Shown here piece after piece: positions 56,104 through 64,000 of a stretch of 64,000 bases of DNA. A model generated the notes under the pieces. That model did not search any database. It saw only the letters and a list, made by a program, of their open reading frames with translations, and had not been told where the DNA came from. Both the position numbers and the translations under genes were made by a program. The stretch's first letter is position 1. Each line of letters begins with the position of its first letter. Source of the stretch: Trichomonas vaginalis G3 (taxonomy: Eukaryota; Parabasalia; Trichomonadida; Trichomonadidae); contig NC_067204.1 of NCBI RefSeq assembly GCF_026262505.1, positions 14,092,522 through 14,156,521 on the forward strand, in the 5' to 3' direction.

Positions 56104-58047
56104 CTAATGTCTTGCTTGCGCTAATTTCTGAGATATTTCTTTTTCATGTTGAGCTTTAAGTTGAACCATCTTTCTTCCATGGAGTTCCATAAGCTCAGAA
56201 ATATCATTTTTGAGTTTTTGAGCTGTGGCAAGAATTCTTTGAGCTCTTTCTTCCAAAGAGACTTTTCTTTTAGTTTTCTCATCTGTATCTTGCATAACAG
56301 CTCTGAGAGTTAATTCCATCTGACGGAGTTTGTCATTAAGACTTGCAAGGTGAGCATCTTTCTCTGCAATGTTAACTGTTAGTCTTTCTATTTCGCGATT
56401 GAATTCTTCGAGTTGAAGTCTTTGTTGATCTCCTGCAGCTTTGATTACTAAAGCTGTCTGAAGCTTATTAGGATAAGACTGAGCACTATGAGCCTTTGTT
56501 TGGCTTAACTGTTGTGCTTGGTTTTCTTGATATTCTTTCATTTTAGACATCATTTCTGTGTAAACTTGTTGTCTAATTTTTGCTTCTGCTTCTATGAGAT
56601 TAACAACTTCTTCATCAGGTTCTTGTTCTTGTGTCTGATCAGCTTCTTCTTCATTAAATGAAAGAGCTCTAACAGCATCATCCTCTGAATCTTCGTCTGA
56701 ATCTTCATCATCATTCTTACTTTTGATGTCGCAATGAATTGCTTCGGCAGCAAATTGTAAAGCAAACAATGTATCATCAAATTGCTTCGTACTTGGAGAA
56801 ATGTTAATGATAATGGAAATATATGTCTTCTTCTGCGAAACTGGATCAAAGAAATCTTTGAAAAGCTCTGTGATCTTTGATTCTCTGAATGGAATTTGAA
56901 CATTTCTTTGACCGTTTTTGGCAAGTCTGATTCCTCTTATGCATTTTCCAAGTGTAAGCATAGATTTGTTAATTGCTCTAGCTTCATTAACAATCTTTGA
57001 ATATCCTTCTCCTGACTTAACACGTTCTGATCCAGCAAGATCTACAATGGATAATCTACTGGCTGTAATTTTGCTTAAATCAGCAATTCTTTGATGAGTA
57101 TGTGGATCTAGTGGAATTGTAATGAGCTTTAATGTAAAAACGCAATGAGAACGTGAAGAATTAGAGTTATAAGATGTTGTTCCTACTGATTTGTTTTTAT
57201 CAATTGTATCTAAAATCTTCTTGAGATCATCAAATGATTTCAATTCGATCTCAGTTGCGTTTTTAACAACTGTATATCCGAATCCATCCTTAGATATTCT
57301 TAATGGATTCTTATTATTTCCAAGTAAATCTTGAATTCTCTCATTGTATATTTCAACGCATGAAACAAATAAACCACGCTCAAATCCATTTGGTTGTTCC
57401 ATACCAAGAATGGATTTTGTAATTCTTGGTATTAAGCCTGGATCTTCTTGTGATCCACGAACTGTAAATGTTTTACCGGCACTTGTTGCTCCATAGGCAA
57501 ATATAAGTCCATCATGGCCACGTACAAAGTGTTTGAGCAATGGCATTGCAACATCTACAAAAATATCATCTTGATAAGATTTTTCATCAAAAACCTTTGT
57601 AAAAGTGTACTTTCTTTCAGCATAGTTCTGAGACGTTCCTTCTTTCGTAGCAGTATGAGCTATAACAACGTTTTGATCAATACTGAAATCAGCTTGTGCT
57701 TCTTGATCTAATATTGGCCTAACTCTAAGGAAAACTTTAACGTCTGTTTCTGGATCGTGCTCCTGCTGTGGAACAGCAGGAGAAGCTTTAAGAATTGGAG
57801 TAGTTCGTGATGTTCTTATTGGGGATGGAGTTTTTGGTACTTTTTGAGAAGCATTTAGTTTTGGTGCTGATGTAAATTTAACTTTCGACTGAGAAGGAGT
57901 ATTTTGAAGAGGAATATTTTGGCTTTGATTCATTGGCTTGTTTTGGTTTTGAAAAAGGCTACCTTTCAGTGGTTTAGATGGAGTCTGAGCTTGTGGTGGC
58001 GGTATTTTCTGCCTTACATCATTGAACACCATCTGTACTATATTCAT
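56104..58047 (-). CDS. Kinesin motor protein, possibly kinesin-6 type
   Basis: 647 residues. An N-terminal extension of about 100 residues, rich in P, Q and S, is followed by the motor domain (about 103-455): VKVFLRVRPI, P-loop GATSAGKT (186-193), switch I NSNSSRSH, switch II DLAGSE, and FRESKITELFKDFF. VSCVEIYNERIQDLL and the FRESK(I)TxLFxxFF form recall kinesin-6 (MKLP1/KIF20), which bundles spindle midzone microtubules. The typical kinesin-6 insertion near the neck is not clearly present. After an acidic stretch (DDEDSDEDSEDD) comes a coiled-coil tail of about 150 residues. An N-terminal motor suggests plus-end movement. The start is the ATG at 58047. Confidence 0.85.
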   Translation of the reverse strand: MNIVQMVFNDVRQKIPPPQAQTPSKPLKGSLFQNQNKPMNQSQNIPLQNTPSQSKVKFTSAPKLNASQKVPKTPSPIRTSRTTPILKASPAVPQQEHDPETDVKVFLRVRPILDQEAQADFSIDQNVVIAHTATKEGTSQNYAERKYTFTKVFDEKSYQDDIFVDVAMPLLKHFVRGHDGLIFAYGATSAGKTFTVRGSQEDPGLIPRITKSILGMEQPNGFERGLFVSCVEIYNERIQDLLGNNKNPLRISKDGFGYTVVKNATEIELKSFDDLKKILDTIDKNKSVGTTSYNSNSSRSHCVFTLKLITIPLDPHTHQRIADLSKITASRLSIVDLAGSERVKSGEGYSKIVNEARAINKSMLTLGKCIRGIRLAKNGQRNVQIPFRESKITELFKDFFDPVSQKKTYISIIINISPSTKQFDDTLFALQFAAEAIHCDIKSKNDDEDSDEDSEDDAVRALSFNEEEADQTQEQEPDEEVVNLIEAEAKIRQQVYTEMMSKMKEYQENQAQQLSQTKAHSAQSYPNKLQTALVIKAAGDQQRLQLEEFNREIERLTVNIAEKDAHLASLNDKLRQMELTLRAVMQDTDEKTKRKVSLEERAQRILATAQKLKNDISELMELHGRKMVQLKAQHEKEISQKLAQARH

Positions 58048-58362
58048 TTGATAAAATACAAGAAAATCTTAAACGTTCACTTTTCAATTTTTGCTGCATT
58101 ATGCAATCATGGTTAGGATTGGAATATAGAATCTCCATATCTATCTAATCTTGTATGATTCATCAAAAATGAAATCTATCATTTCGTTTTTCAAATACAA
58201 TTTCAATTTTGTAACTATAAGAGATATATCGACATAATGAATGACTCATTATGCATTAAAACATTTTTGACGTCCAATATTATAATAGTATTTGCAAATC
58301 TCTATGTTTTAATTAAAAATAAAATAACAAAATAATATTTATTAGATATAACAATGTGGCTG
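58048..58362. other. Intergenic region
   Basis: Short AT-rich spacer, nothing seen. Confidence 0.4.
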
Positions 58363-59025
58363 TCAATTTGGAGGATAGTGAATATATAAATGGTCACTTA
58401 ATATGCTGAATCCTAATTCTGCTGCTTGAATTGTGAAAGATCGGTCAAATCCGAAAACATGGGATGTAATTCCTAAGAAAACACCATGTAGTACAACAGC
58501 AAAAATATCATTATCGAAATTACGATAGTTCATACTCATAACATGAGCAAAAAATCCTTTTGGAAATAAATGGAATTGTAAATCGGCGATTTCAGGTCCT
58601 CCATGAGCAACGCATTGTTGGCCAGTAATTAGATTTGTTGTATATTGTTCGTATTCTCTCATTGCTGGAAAATTTTTGGAATGATCCACTGAAACTGAAA
58701 ATTGAGAACCTACATCGTAATATTTATGTATTTGTCTAATGTTGTACCAAGATGTGTGAAGAAAATTTATTATAAATGGGTTAGTTGGGAAAGCTTTTGG
58801 ATCAATAACAAGACTTTTGAATTGACCAAGTACATAGCATTGCTCTCCATGACGAAGATCTGGTTGGTCATAATCATCAGATTCATCAGAAATATCATCT
58901 TCCTTTATATCTTCCTCTTCTTCCTTTTTAGGGTATTTTGAGTATTGTTTGTTTGGATATGGTCGTTGATCTTGTCTACCTTTATATGGTTTTTTGGAAT
59001 AATTGGATTGTTTCTGCTCACTCAT
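58363..59025 (-). CDS. Unrecognised 220-residue protein
   Basis: The start is set at the ATG at 59025 (MSEQKQSNYSKK) because ATATCATTT, Inr-like, immediately precedes it. The frame is open 47 codons further, through a low-quality hydrophobic stretch. Residues 1-70 are charged and disordered: basic with KKPYKGRQDQR, then acidic with EEEEDIKEDD. Residues 75-220 form a compact domain with several aromatic and histidine motifs (HGEQCYVLGQF, TSWYNIRQIHKYYDVG, HYPPN at the end). I do not recognise the domain. The RNA-binding style of the tail next to an SR-protein gene is suggestive only. Confidence 0.6.
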   Translation of the reverse strand: MSEQKQSNYSKKPYKGRQDQRPYPNKQYSKYPKKEEEEDIKEDDISDESDDYDQPDLRHGEQCYVLGQFKSLVIDPKAFPTNPFIINFLHTSWYNIRQIHKYYDVGSQFSVSVDHSKNFPAMREYEQYTTNLITGQQCVAHGGPEIADLQFHLFPKGFFAHVMSMNYRNFDNDIFAVVLHGVFLGITSHVFGFDRSFTIQAAELGFSILSDHLYIHYPPN

Positions 59026-59504
59026 AAATGATATTAATTTTAATGGATTTGAAACAAGATAATTATAAAAATTATTCTTATCATTATCAGATTTAAATTT
59101 GAAAGGATAATTTAATAAAATTATTAAATTAACATCGAAAGCGTTTAAATGGATAATGTATTTCATAAAAGTACATAAAAAATCTTGAGGTGGTGCGTAG
59201 GGAGGGAGAAATTTAAAATTATTATAAATTTTTCAAACGTTACTAATTTTAATTTGATAAATTTCAGTTTGTGTAAATTCAAAAGATCACACAAGTGCAT
59301 ATTAACTTATCAGAAAACAAATATATATAGTACAAATTAGGATTTGTCAAAGGAAGTTATAAAATATTTGGTACAAGGCCAGTAAAAAAATGGGTGAAGG
59401 GGCTGGGATGTACCTATTATTGGATTTCTGTTTTTTTAGGGGAAAAGGGAGGAAATATGGAAATTAACGGAATTTTTGAACTGGGATATATAATAAATTA
59501 TGGT
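59026..59504. other. Intergenic region
   Basis: Contains the upstream open stretch of the preceding gene and AT-rich DNA, with one G-rich patch near 59390-59460; nothing else seen. Confidence 0.35.
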
Positions 59505-60056
59505 TTAATCGCTCGCTGAATAATCGCCTCTACGGGAGTCCCTGTCAGACCTTCTGTCCCTTCTTGGAGGTGAATCGCGGCGGCGCCTTGAATAGTCATC
59601 GGAATCACTGTAATCATAGCGAGAACTACGACGTGAGCGATAGCTGCGGCGGCGATAATCATAATCATAATCATCATCTGAGTAGGAATAATCGCGATGT
59701 CTACTTCTTCTTGGTGGGCTACGATCACGGCGGTCTCTTGATCTTCTATCATCACGGCGATAGCGGCGACGGTCTCTACGGTCGCGGCGATCTCTGCGAT
59801 CTGAACTATGTGGCTTTGATGTTGCAACTTCAACTGAAATTGTTTGTCCGTCAAGTTCTTTGTTATTAAGTTCGTCGATTACCTTCTTTCCTGCTTCTTC
59901 ATTTTCAACTTCTACGAAAGCATATCCTTTCTTACCATTTCTATTTTTAACACGGATATCTATGACTTTGGTTATGGGGGATACCTTATCCTCTAATGTT
60001 TGGCGTGTTGTATTGTATGATAGGTTACGGAAGCAAAGAGTAAAATTATCTCCCAT
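59505..60056 (-). CDS. SR-type RNA-binding protein
   Basis: 183 residues: one RRM (1-76) with RNP2 LCFRNL and RNP1 KGYAFVEV, followed by an arginine/serine/aspartate tail (85-183) with RRDRRDRR runs, SPPRRSRHRD and RRYRRDD. This is the SRSF layout; such proteins bind exonic RNA and recruit spliceosome parts in the nucleus. The tail has many RD and RY pairs besides RS, so it may be less phosphorylatable than a classical RS domain. TRA2-type proteins and U1-70K are alternatives, but the single N-terminal RRM and length fit SR factors. The start is the ATG at 60056. The stop lies in TAAA. Confidence 0.88.
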   Translation of the reverse strand: MGDNFTLCFRNLSYNTTRQTLEDKVSPITKVIDIRVKNRNGKKGYAFVEVENEEAGKKVIDELNNKELDGQTISVEVATSKPHSSDRRDRRDRRDRRRYRRDDRRSRDRRDRSPPRRSRHRDYSYSDDDYDYDYRRRSYRSRRSSRYDYSDSDDYSRRRRDSPPRRDRRSDRDSRRGDYSASD

Positions 60057-61179
60057 TGACTAATTCTATTGACGGTTTTTATATCACAAAACCGCCAAAT
60101 TTATGAATATCGAAAATTTGTGTCAAAAAATAATTTTTCCTATTTCAAGTAGAATTAAGTTGACATTACGATGTATATCTTGATAAGTAATAGAGGCTGT
60201 TGATTTCGAAAGACATGCTAGCGTAATCAGATGGATTTTATGAATGTAATGAATATTATACTAATTCAAATGCATAATGCTAAATTTTATGAGCAAATAT
60301 TGCCAAAATATGAATAGAGACAGTAAGAACTTCAATATTAAAATCCAATACCATTTGAAAAGTCAAAATCGAGAGGTTTTCTCATAGTTAAACACTAACC
60401 ACATCAATCAATGGCGTGAATTATAAAATGGGTCGTTTTAAAATTAGAGAGAATTAATCTTATGGTTGAATCATCTGAAAGAATTAAAGTTGTTATTGCC
60501 TTAATGAATGATATGAAGGAATATGACCACAAAACGCAAACTTTGTCATTCTATTTTGTGAAATATTGTCATATTTGATATTTATGAAAATTCGATTTTG
60601 AAAATACCTGAAAGAGATGTACTTAATATAGGAACATTGTAACTTTACACCATGTGAAGAAAAGAAGTTCGACTGCTTCTTTATTTCTCCATCCTGCATT
60701 ATGAAGAGTGGTTTCTACATGATCATCTTTTTCTTTGAAATAAGAAGCTCGGCCGTTATTATACTATTATTACATGCTGTAGCATTAACATAAGCACCAA
60801 GTGAGTGAAAATATACACAAAGAAGTGTATTAAAACATTTGTTATTGTTAAATCAAACTATTAGCAGATTTGGATTCTGCTAACTTTATATTTTGTTTTA
60901 CAAATTAGTTGACTAGATGTATTAGTAAAGAATTGTTTATTAATCTTTATTTTATTGAATCTCAATTGTAAGTATAAGTTTTGTATATGGTATAAGTAGG
61001 TCAAAACTATCAAAGCATTTTCCAAAATCATTACAGAATTAACGATAAGAATATTTATATAAAAAAAATTCAAGAATTAGTAGATTAGATTAAAACCCAA
61101 GAATTGTAAAATCGTATTTTTACAAAATGTAAAGAAAATTTTACTAGTAAACATGTAATTGCTGGAAAATTTAAATGAA
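60057..61179. other. Gene-poor stretch
   Basis: About 1.1 kb without a credible gene. Two short minus-strand frames (60493-60699 and 60861-61073) have no recognisable content. No RNA gene or repeat was recognised. Confidence 0.35.
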
Positions 61180-61401
61180 TCAATTTGCCAATTCAGCTAA
61201 GAAGGCTTTGTCTTCTTTCTTTAATATCATATCCATTACTAATTGATTAGCTTTGTCTGGTGATTCATCAAGGGAATCTTTAATTAAATTCCAATATTGC
61301 TTTTCTTTCTGACCTTCTTGGATTTTCTTTTGTAACGCATTAAGAATTGATTTGTTGGGTGCGTCTGTGTTACGCTTTTTCACAGGACCTCTGCCTTTCA
61401 T
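61180..61401 (-). CDS. Small helical protein, 73 residues, unrecognised
   Basis: Starts at an ATG at 61401 with a basic N-terminus (MKGRGPVKKRNTD), then two to three amphipathic helices (SILNALQKKIQEGQKEK, then ANQLVMDMILKKEDKAFLAEL). Composition and codon use look genuine. It may be a small subunit of a larger complex. Function unknown. Confidence 0.5.
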   Translation of the reverse strand: MKGRGPVKKRNTDAPNKSILNALQKKIQEGQKEKQYWNLIKDSLDESPDKANQLVMDMILKKEDKAFLAELAN

Positions 61402-61674
61402 CCTCTCCTTTAAAATTTAATGGAAAATTTATAGGAAAATTTGACAGAATTATTTTGAAGAAGGAATTAGAGTTTAAAATATCATTACATACTCATATTT
61501 TCTTATTTTTTGATCAAATTAATCACCTCAATCATTATATTTGAAATTCCCCATGCTGTATTGGAACCAAATTGAATTATGTATAGTAGATTGTTCGTCT
61601 GGTTTTTGACATTAATAATAATGGTTTATATTAAATAGTAACAAAACAAAGAAAATAATATTAACAAACAAAAT

Positions 61675-63327
61675 TTAAATTCTAATGTAAAAGCTAACTG
61701 CTTCGCCATCTTTTTTCCAAACAGTCATGAATTGGTCTGAGGTACCTTTTGACTTCTTATTAACTTTTGAAATTTCATTTTGGGATTCTTGTGCTAATCT
61801 TGTAATTTCATGGATATCAGGGAGCTCAGCAATCTTGTTTTCGAGGTCCGCATGGTTAACAATCGAAGCGAAAAGGATATCCCAAGGAAATGCAGTTGCG
61901 CAAATTTCATTTCTTCCTAGAGGATAGTCTTTCGGATGGTATTTCAGTAGCCAGTATCTGTAGAATAGCATGCATTTCTCAATAAGGCTTACATCCGAGT
62001 CTCTTAATTTCATCTCATAAAATTCGTTTTGAATTGCTTGAGATGTAGGTATGAGAATGATCTCTGATATCCAATCCGCTGATTTAGCAAGTTTCTTCTT
62101 TCCCATTGCGTCTCTAATGAACTTATAAGGAGCAAAAGCTAAAGGAGCGAATTTCACTTGCTCCAAGTAAATATCAGAGTATTTCCAGCTTAATCTCAAG
62201 CTGTGGTTAAGAAGCGCATTGAAAATTCTTGGTCGAATAACATTTTCGAAAATTTTCGGATTTTTCGACGAAGAATCAATAACAAGAGCCGAATAATTCT
62301 TGGAATATAACTGGCTGATGATGTATCTAAGGTTGGAATCATGGTCTTTTGCAGGGAAATTCAAATAAGCTCTTTCGAATTTATCCTTTTCGAATATTTG
62401 GTCTGTTAATATTTCTGCCTGCCTGTCTTCTTTATCTTCGCCGCCGGTGTTGTTCAAAGGATTGGTCAAATATTGGTTATTTACGTTGTAAATATCAACA
62501 AGATACGGGCTGATAAATGCAGACGTAAATCTTAACTGTGAGTTATCAATGTATGATGGTCCGATCTTCTGTTTCTCATTTCCGCTGCGAGAATCAGTAT
62601 ATAAGAAAACTGTATCTGGAAATTCGGGGTCAACTTGAGGTGGTAAGTATTCGTCGAACACTAGAGAAACATCTGACTCTGATAACGATATTAAACATGC
62701 TAAATCTCGTTGATGAGCTTTATCTGGTGGATCTTCAACAATAGGTGTAATTGGAAGCCTTCTGTCTTTGACAATTGAAACATCTGGTACTCCAAAGTCT
62801 GGTGCGCCTATTTTTTCTACTGTATCTTCGTCAGGAAGTTCTGTAACTAGCATTCCATTTGTTTCGGCGTAATTACTATGGTTAATGTCCTTTTGTATGA
62901 AGCTCTTATTCAAAAGCTTGATGATGGAGACGTTATTCGTTAAGGCAATCAACATTGCATGAGCATCTTTATATTCGACTTTTCCTGTGATGTAATCTGA
63001 AACAACTCTAATCACTTGACTAAATGTTGCTGGATTTTGGGAAAGAATTCTTTTCAAAATGTGATATGAATGGATAATGTAATCTGTAGTATTTTTGCAT
63101 GTGTGGCTGACACGTCTTGATGACATGCTTTTACCATTTTCAAATGTTTCAATAAGAATTGTCATGTATTCCTTATCATTAGTTAAATAATCTAAGAAAT
63201 TTGTTGAAAATTTCTTATTTTGTGTAATAGATTGCAATTCTCTAACAGCAACTGGCAAAATTGTTGGTCTAAGTCTGAAGTATATCTCTGATATGCCTAA
63301 AAATATTTCAACATCTTCTGGTTGCAT
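61675..63327 (-). CDS. Unrecognised 550-residue protein
   Basis: The start is the ATG at 63327 (MQPEDVEIFLGISEIY); the track upstream continues three codons without an ATG. The first 170 residues look like a helical repeat domain (LRPTILPVAVRELQSI, IHSYHILKRILSQNP). A proline-containing middle follows, then an alpha/beta region (YISQLYSKNYSALVIDSSS) and a helical C-terminus (YRYWLLKYHPKDYPLG). No catalytic motif was recognised. Codon use resembles its neighbours. The stop lies in TAAA. It is probably a conserved or lineage-specific protein. Not assigned. Confidence 0.65.
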   Translation of the reverse strand: MQPEDVEIFLGISEIYFRLRPTILPVAVRELQSITQNKKFSTNFLDYLTNDKEYMTILIETFENGKSMSSRRVSHTCKNTTDYIIHSYHILKRILSQNPATFSQVIRVVSDYITGKVEYKDAHAMLIALTNNVSIIKLLNKSFIQKDINHSNYAETNGMLVTELPDEDTVEKIGAPDFGVPDVSIVKDRRLPITPIVEDPPDKAHQRDLACLISLSESDVSLVFDEYLPPQVDPEFPDTVFLYTDSRSGNEKQKIGPSYIDNSQLRFTSAFISPYLVDIYNVNNQYLTNPLNNTGGEDKEDRQAEILTDQIFEKDKFERAYLNFPAKDHDSNLRYIISQLYSKNYSALVIDSSSKNPKIFENVIRPRIFNALLNHSLRLSWKYSDIYLEQVKFAPLAFAPYKFIRDAMGKKKLAKSADWISEIILIPTSQAIQNEFYEMKLRDSDVSLIEKCMLFYRYWLLKYHPKDYPLGRNEICATAFPWDILFASIVNHADLENKIAELPDIHEITRLAQESQNEISKVNKKSKGTSDQFMTVWKKDGEAVSFYIRI

Positions 63328-63701
63328 TTTTGTCACTTTTTTAAAGCGAAAAAATTGGAATAAAACATTATCCTTTGATTTCGGGTCGATTACACTTAGT
63401 TTAAAACTTGAGTCTCCGGATATAAAGAAATTAGAACATCTACTATTTAAATCTTACAGAAGCATCTACTAAATATATATTGATTTCCTAGAAAACTTCG
63501 ATTTCATTAATGCTTGCCAATATGGTATTTTCAAAAAGTGACAATTTCGAATATTTCACGAAAAATATTTCATGATTCAACTCACATATAAAAAAACTTT
63601 CTAATCTCTATATAGTAAGTTATTTGTCTTGATGAAGGTTTTAAAACAGAAAACATACAATTTTTATAAATTTTCATTTGAAAAATAAAAGCATCCATAA
63701 A
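63328..63701. other. Intergenic region
   Basis: AT-rich spacer, nothing seen. Confidence 0.4.
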
Positions 63702-64000
63702 TTACTTATGATTCTTTGATTTCTTACTTTTGTGCTTTCTTGACGAAGGAGGTGAGATAACAGTGAATGTGCAAACCATGTCTGGAGAAATGTTGACCAT
63801 TGCAGCTTTATTATTCACTGTTCCCATATAATTTGGTACGCCAAATATCGTAAGAACAGACATATTTGGATTAAATGGTGCCAAATATCCTTCATCAACG
63901 TGTTGATGAGATCTAATTATTAAATCAAAATCCGTCCCATTAAAGAAATTTTTCACAGCTTCGGCACCATACAAAACCGAAACGCCGCGAGGATTCGCAG
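63702..64000 (-). CDS. PPP-family Ser/Thr protein phosphatase, C-terminal part
   Basis: Cut by the window end. The visible 98 residues match the C-terminal third of a PP1/PP2A-type catalytic domain: RGVSVLYGAEAVKNFF, then LIIRSHQHVDEGY, where the histidine (RSHQ, usually RAHQ) is a metal ligand, and FGVPNYMGTVNNKAAM in place of the standard FSAPNYCG. A basic tail (SSRKHKSKKSKNHK) ends the protein and could target it to nucleus or RNA. The changed SAPNYCG loop, which forms the microcystin-contact beta12-beta13 turn, marks a divergent member. The stop is TAA. Confidence 0.8.
   Translation of the reverse strand, partial: ANPRGVSVLYGAEAVKNFFNGTDFDLIIRSHQHVDEGYLAPFNPNMSVLTIFGVPNYMGTVNNKAAMVNISPDMVCTFTVISPPSSRKHKSKKSKNHK

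Noticed and set aside
60493-60699. 68-codon minus-strand frame in the gene-poor stretch
   Set aside because: No recognisable content and no promoter motif.
1-64000. Retroelements or Polinton-type elements
   Set aside because: Looked for reverse transcriptase, integrase, capsid and protein-primed polymerase motifs; none was seen.

Overview
This window looks like nuclear DNA of the parabasalid protist Trichomonas vaginalis or a very close relative. The genes are intron-poor and separated by short AT-rich gaps. Three loci belong to the DUF3447/ankyrin families that are greatly expanded in that organism. Several starts have an Inr-like TCA-Y-T-W-Y motif just upstream, several stop codons sit in a TAAA context, and DNA transposons with their small derivatives are frequent. 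The organism call is inference from these traits; no database was searched.

Layout. 1-3.6 kb: a broken protein kinase gene cut by the window edge, then a tandem pair of glycine-rich protein genes, the first without an ATG. 3.7-6.2 kb: AP-2 alpha-adaptin. 6.8-7.7 kb: a foldback element built of nested hairpins with a 9-bp target duplication. 8.0-15.0 kb: a Mutator-like (MULE) transposon carrying a transposase and an opposite-strand accessory gene, with a TA-flanked mariner-like element inside it. 15.5-24.5 kb: housekeeping block (asparaginase/isoaspartyl peptidase, kelch protein, an unrecognised protein, glucokinase-like protein, glutaminyl-tRNA synthetase, DP/E2F factor). 25-32.4 kb: two broken ankyrin genes, one split by the same mariner-like element and one split by a 1.1-kb array of about fifteen hairpins. 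33.3-35.7 kb: splicing factor SYF1. 35.7-42.7 kb: a second MULE copy inside a decayed membrane-protein gene, itself carrying two TTAA-flanked insertions. 43-44.5 kb: MATE transporter. 45-48.5 kb: an ankyrin gene whose repeats lie as single-repeat islands in a pyrimidine-rich degenerate satellite. 48.6-64 kb: surface-type protein, REX1-like exonuclease, importin-beta, kinesin, SR protein, three unrecognised proteins, and a PPP phosphatase cut by the window end.

The host genes do not form a pathway cluster; they cover vesicle traffic, translation, splicing, nuclear import, mitosis and transport, as expected where genes are transcribed singly. The most unusual material is in the accessory DNA: the hairpin array at 30.7-31.7 kb and its smaller relative at 6.8-7.7 kb, the accessory gene of the MULE, the tRNA-like Pol III promoter inside the mariner-like element, and the ankyrin/satellite modular array.
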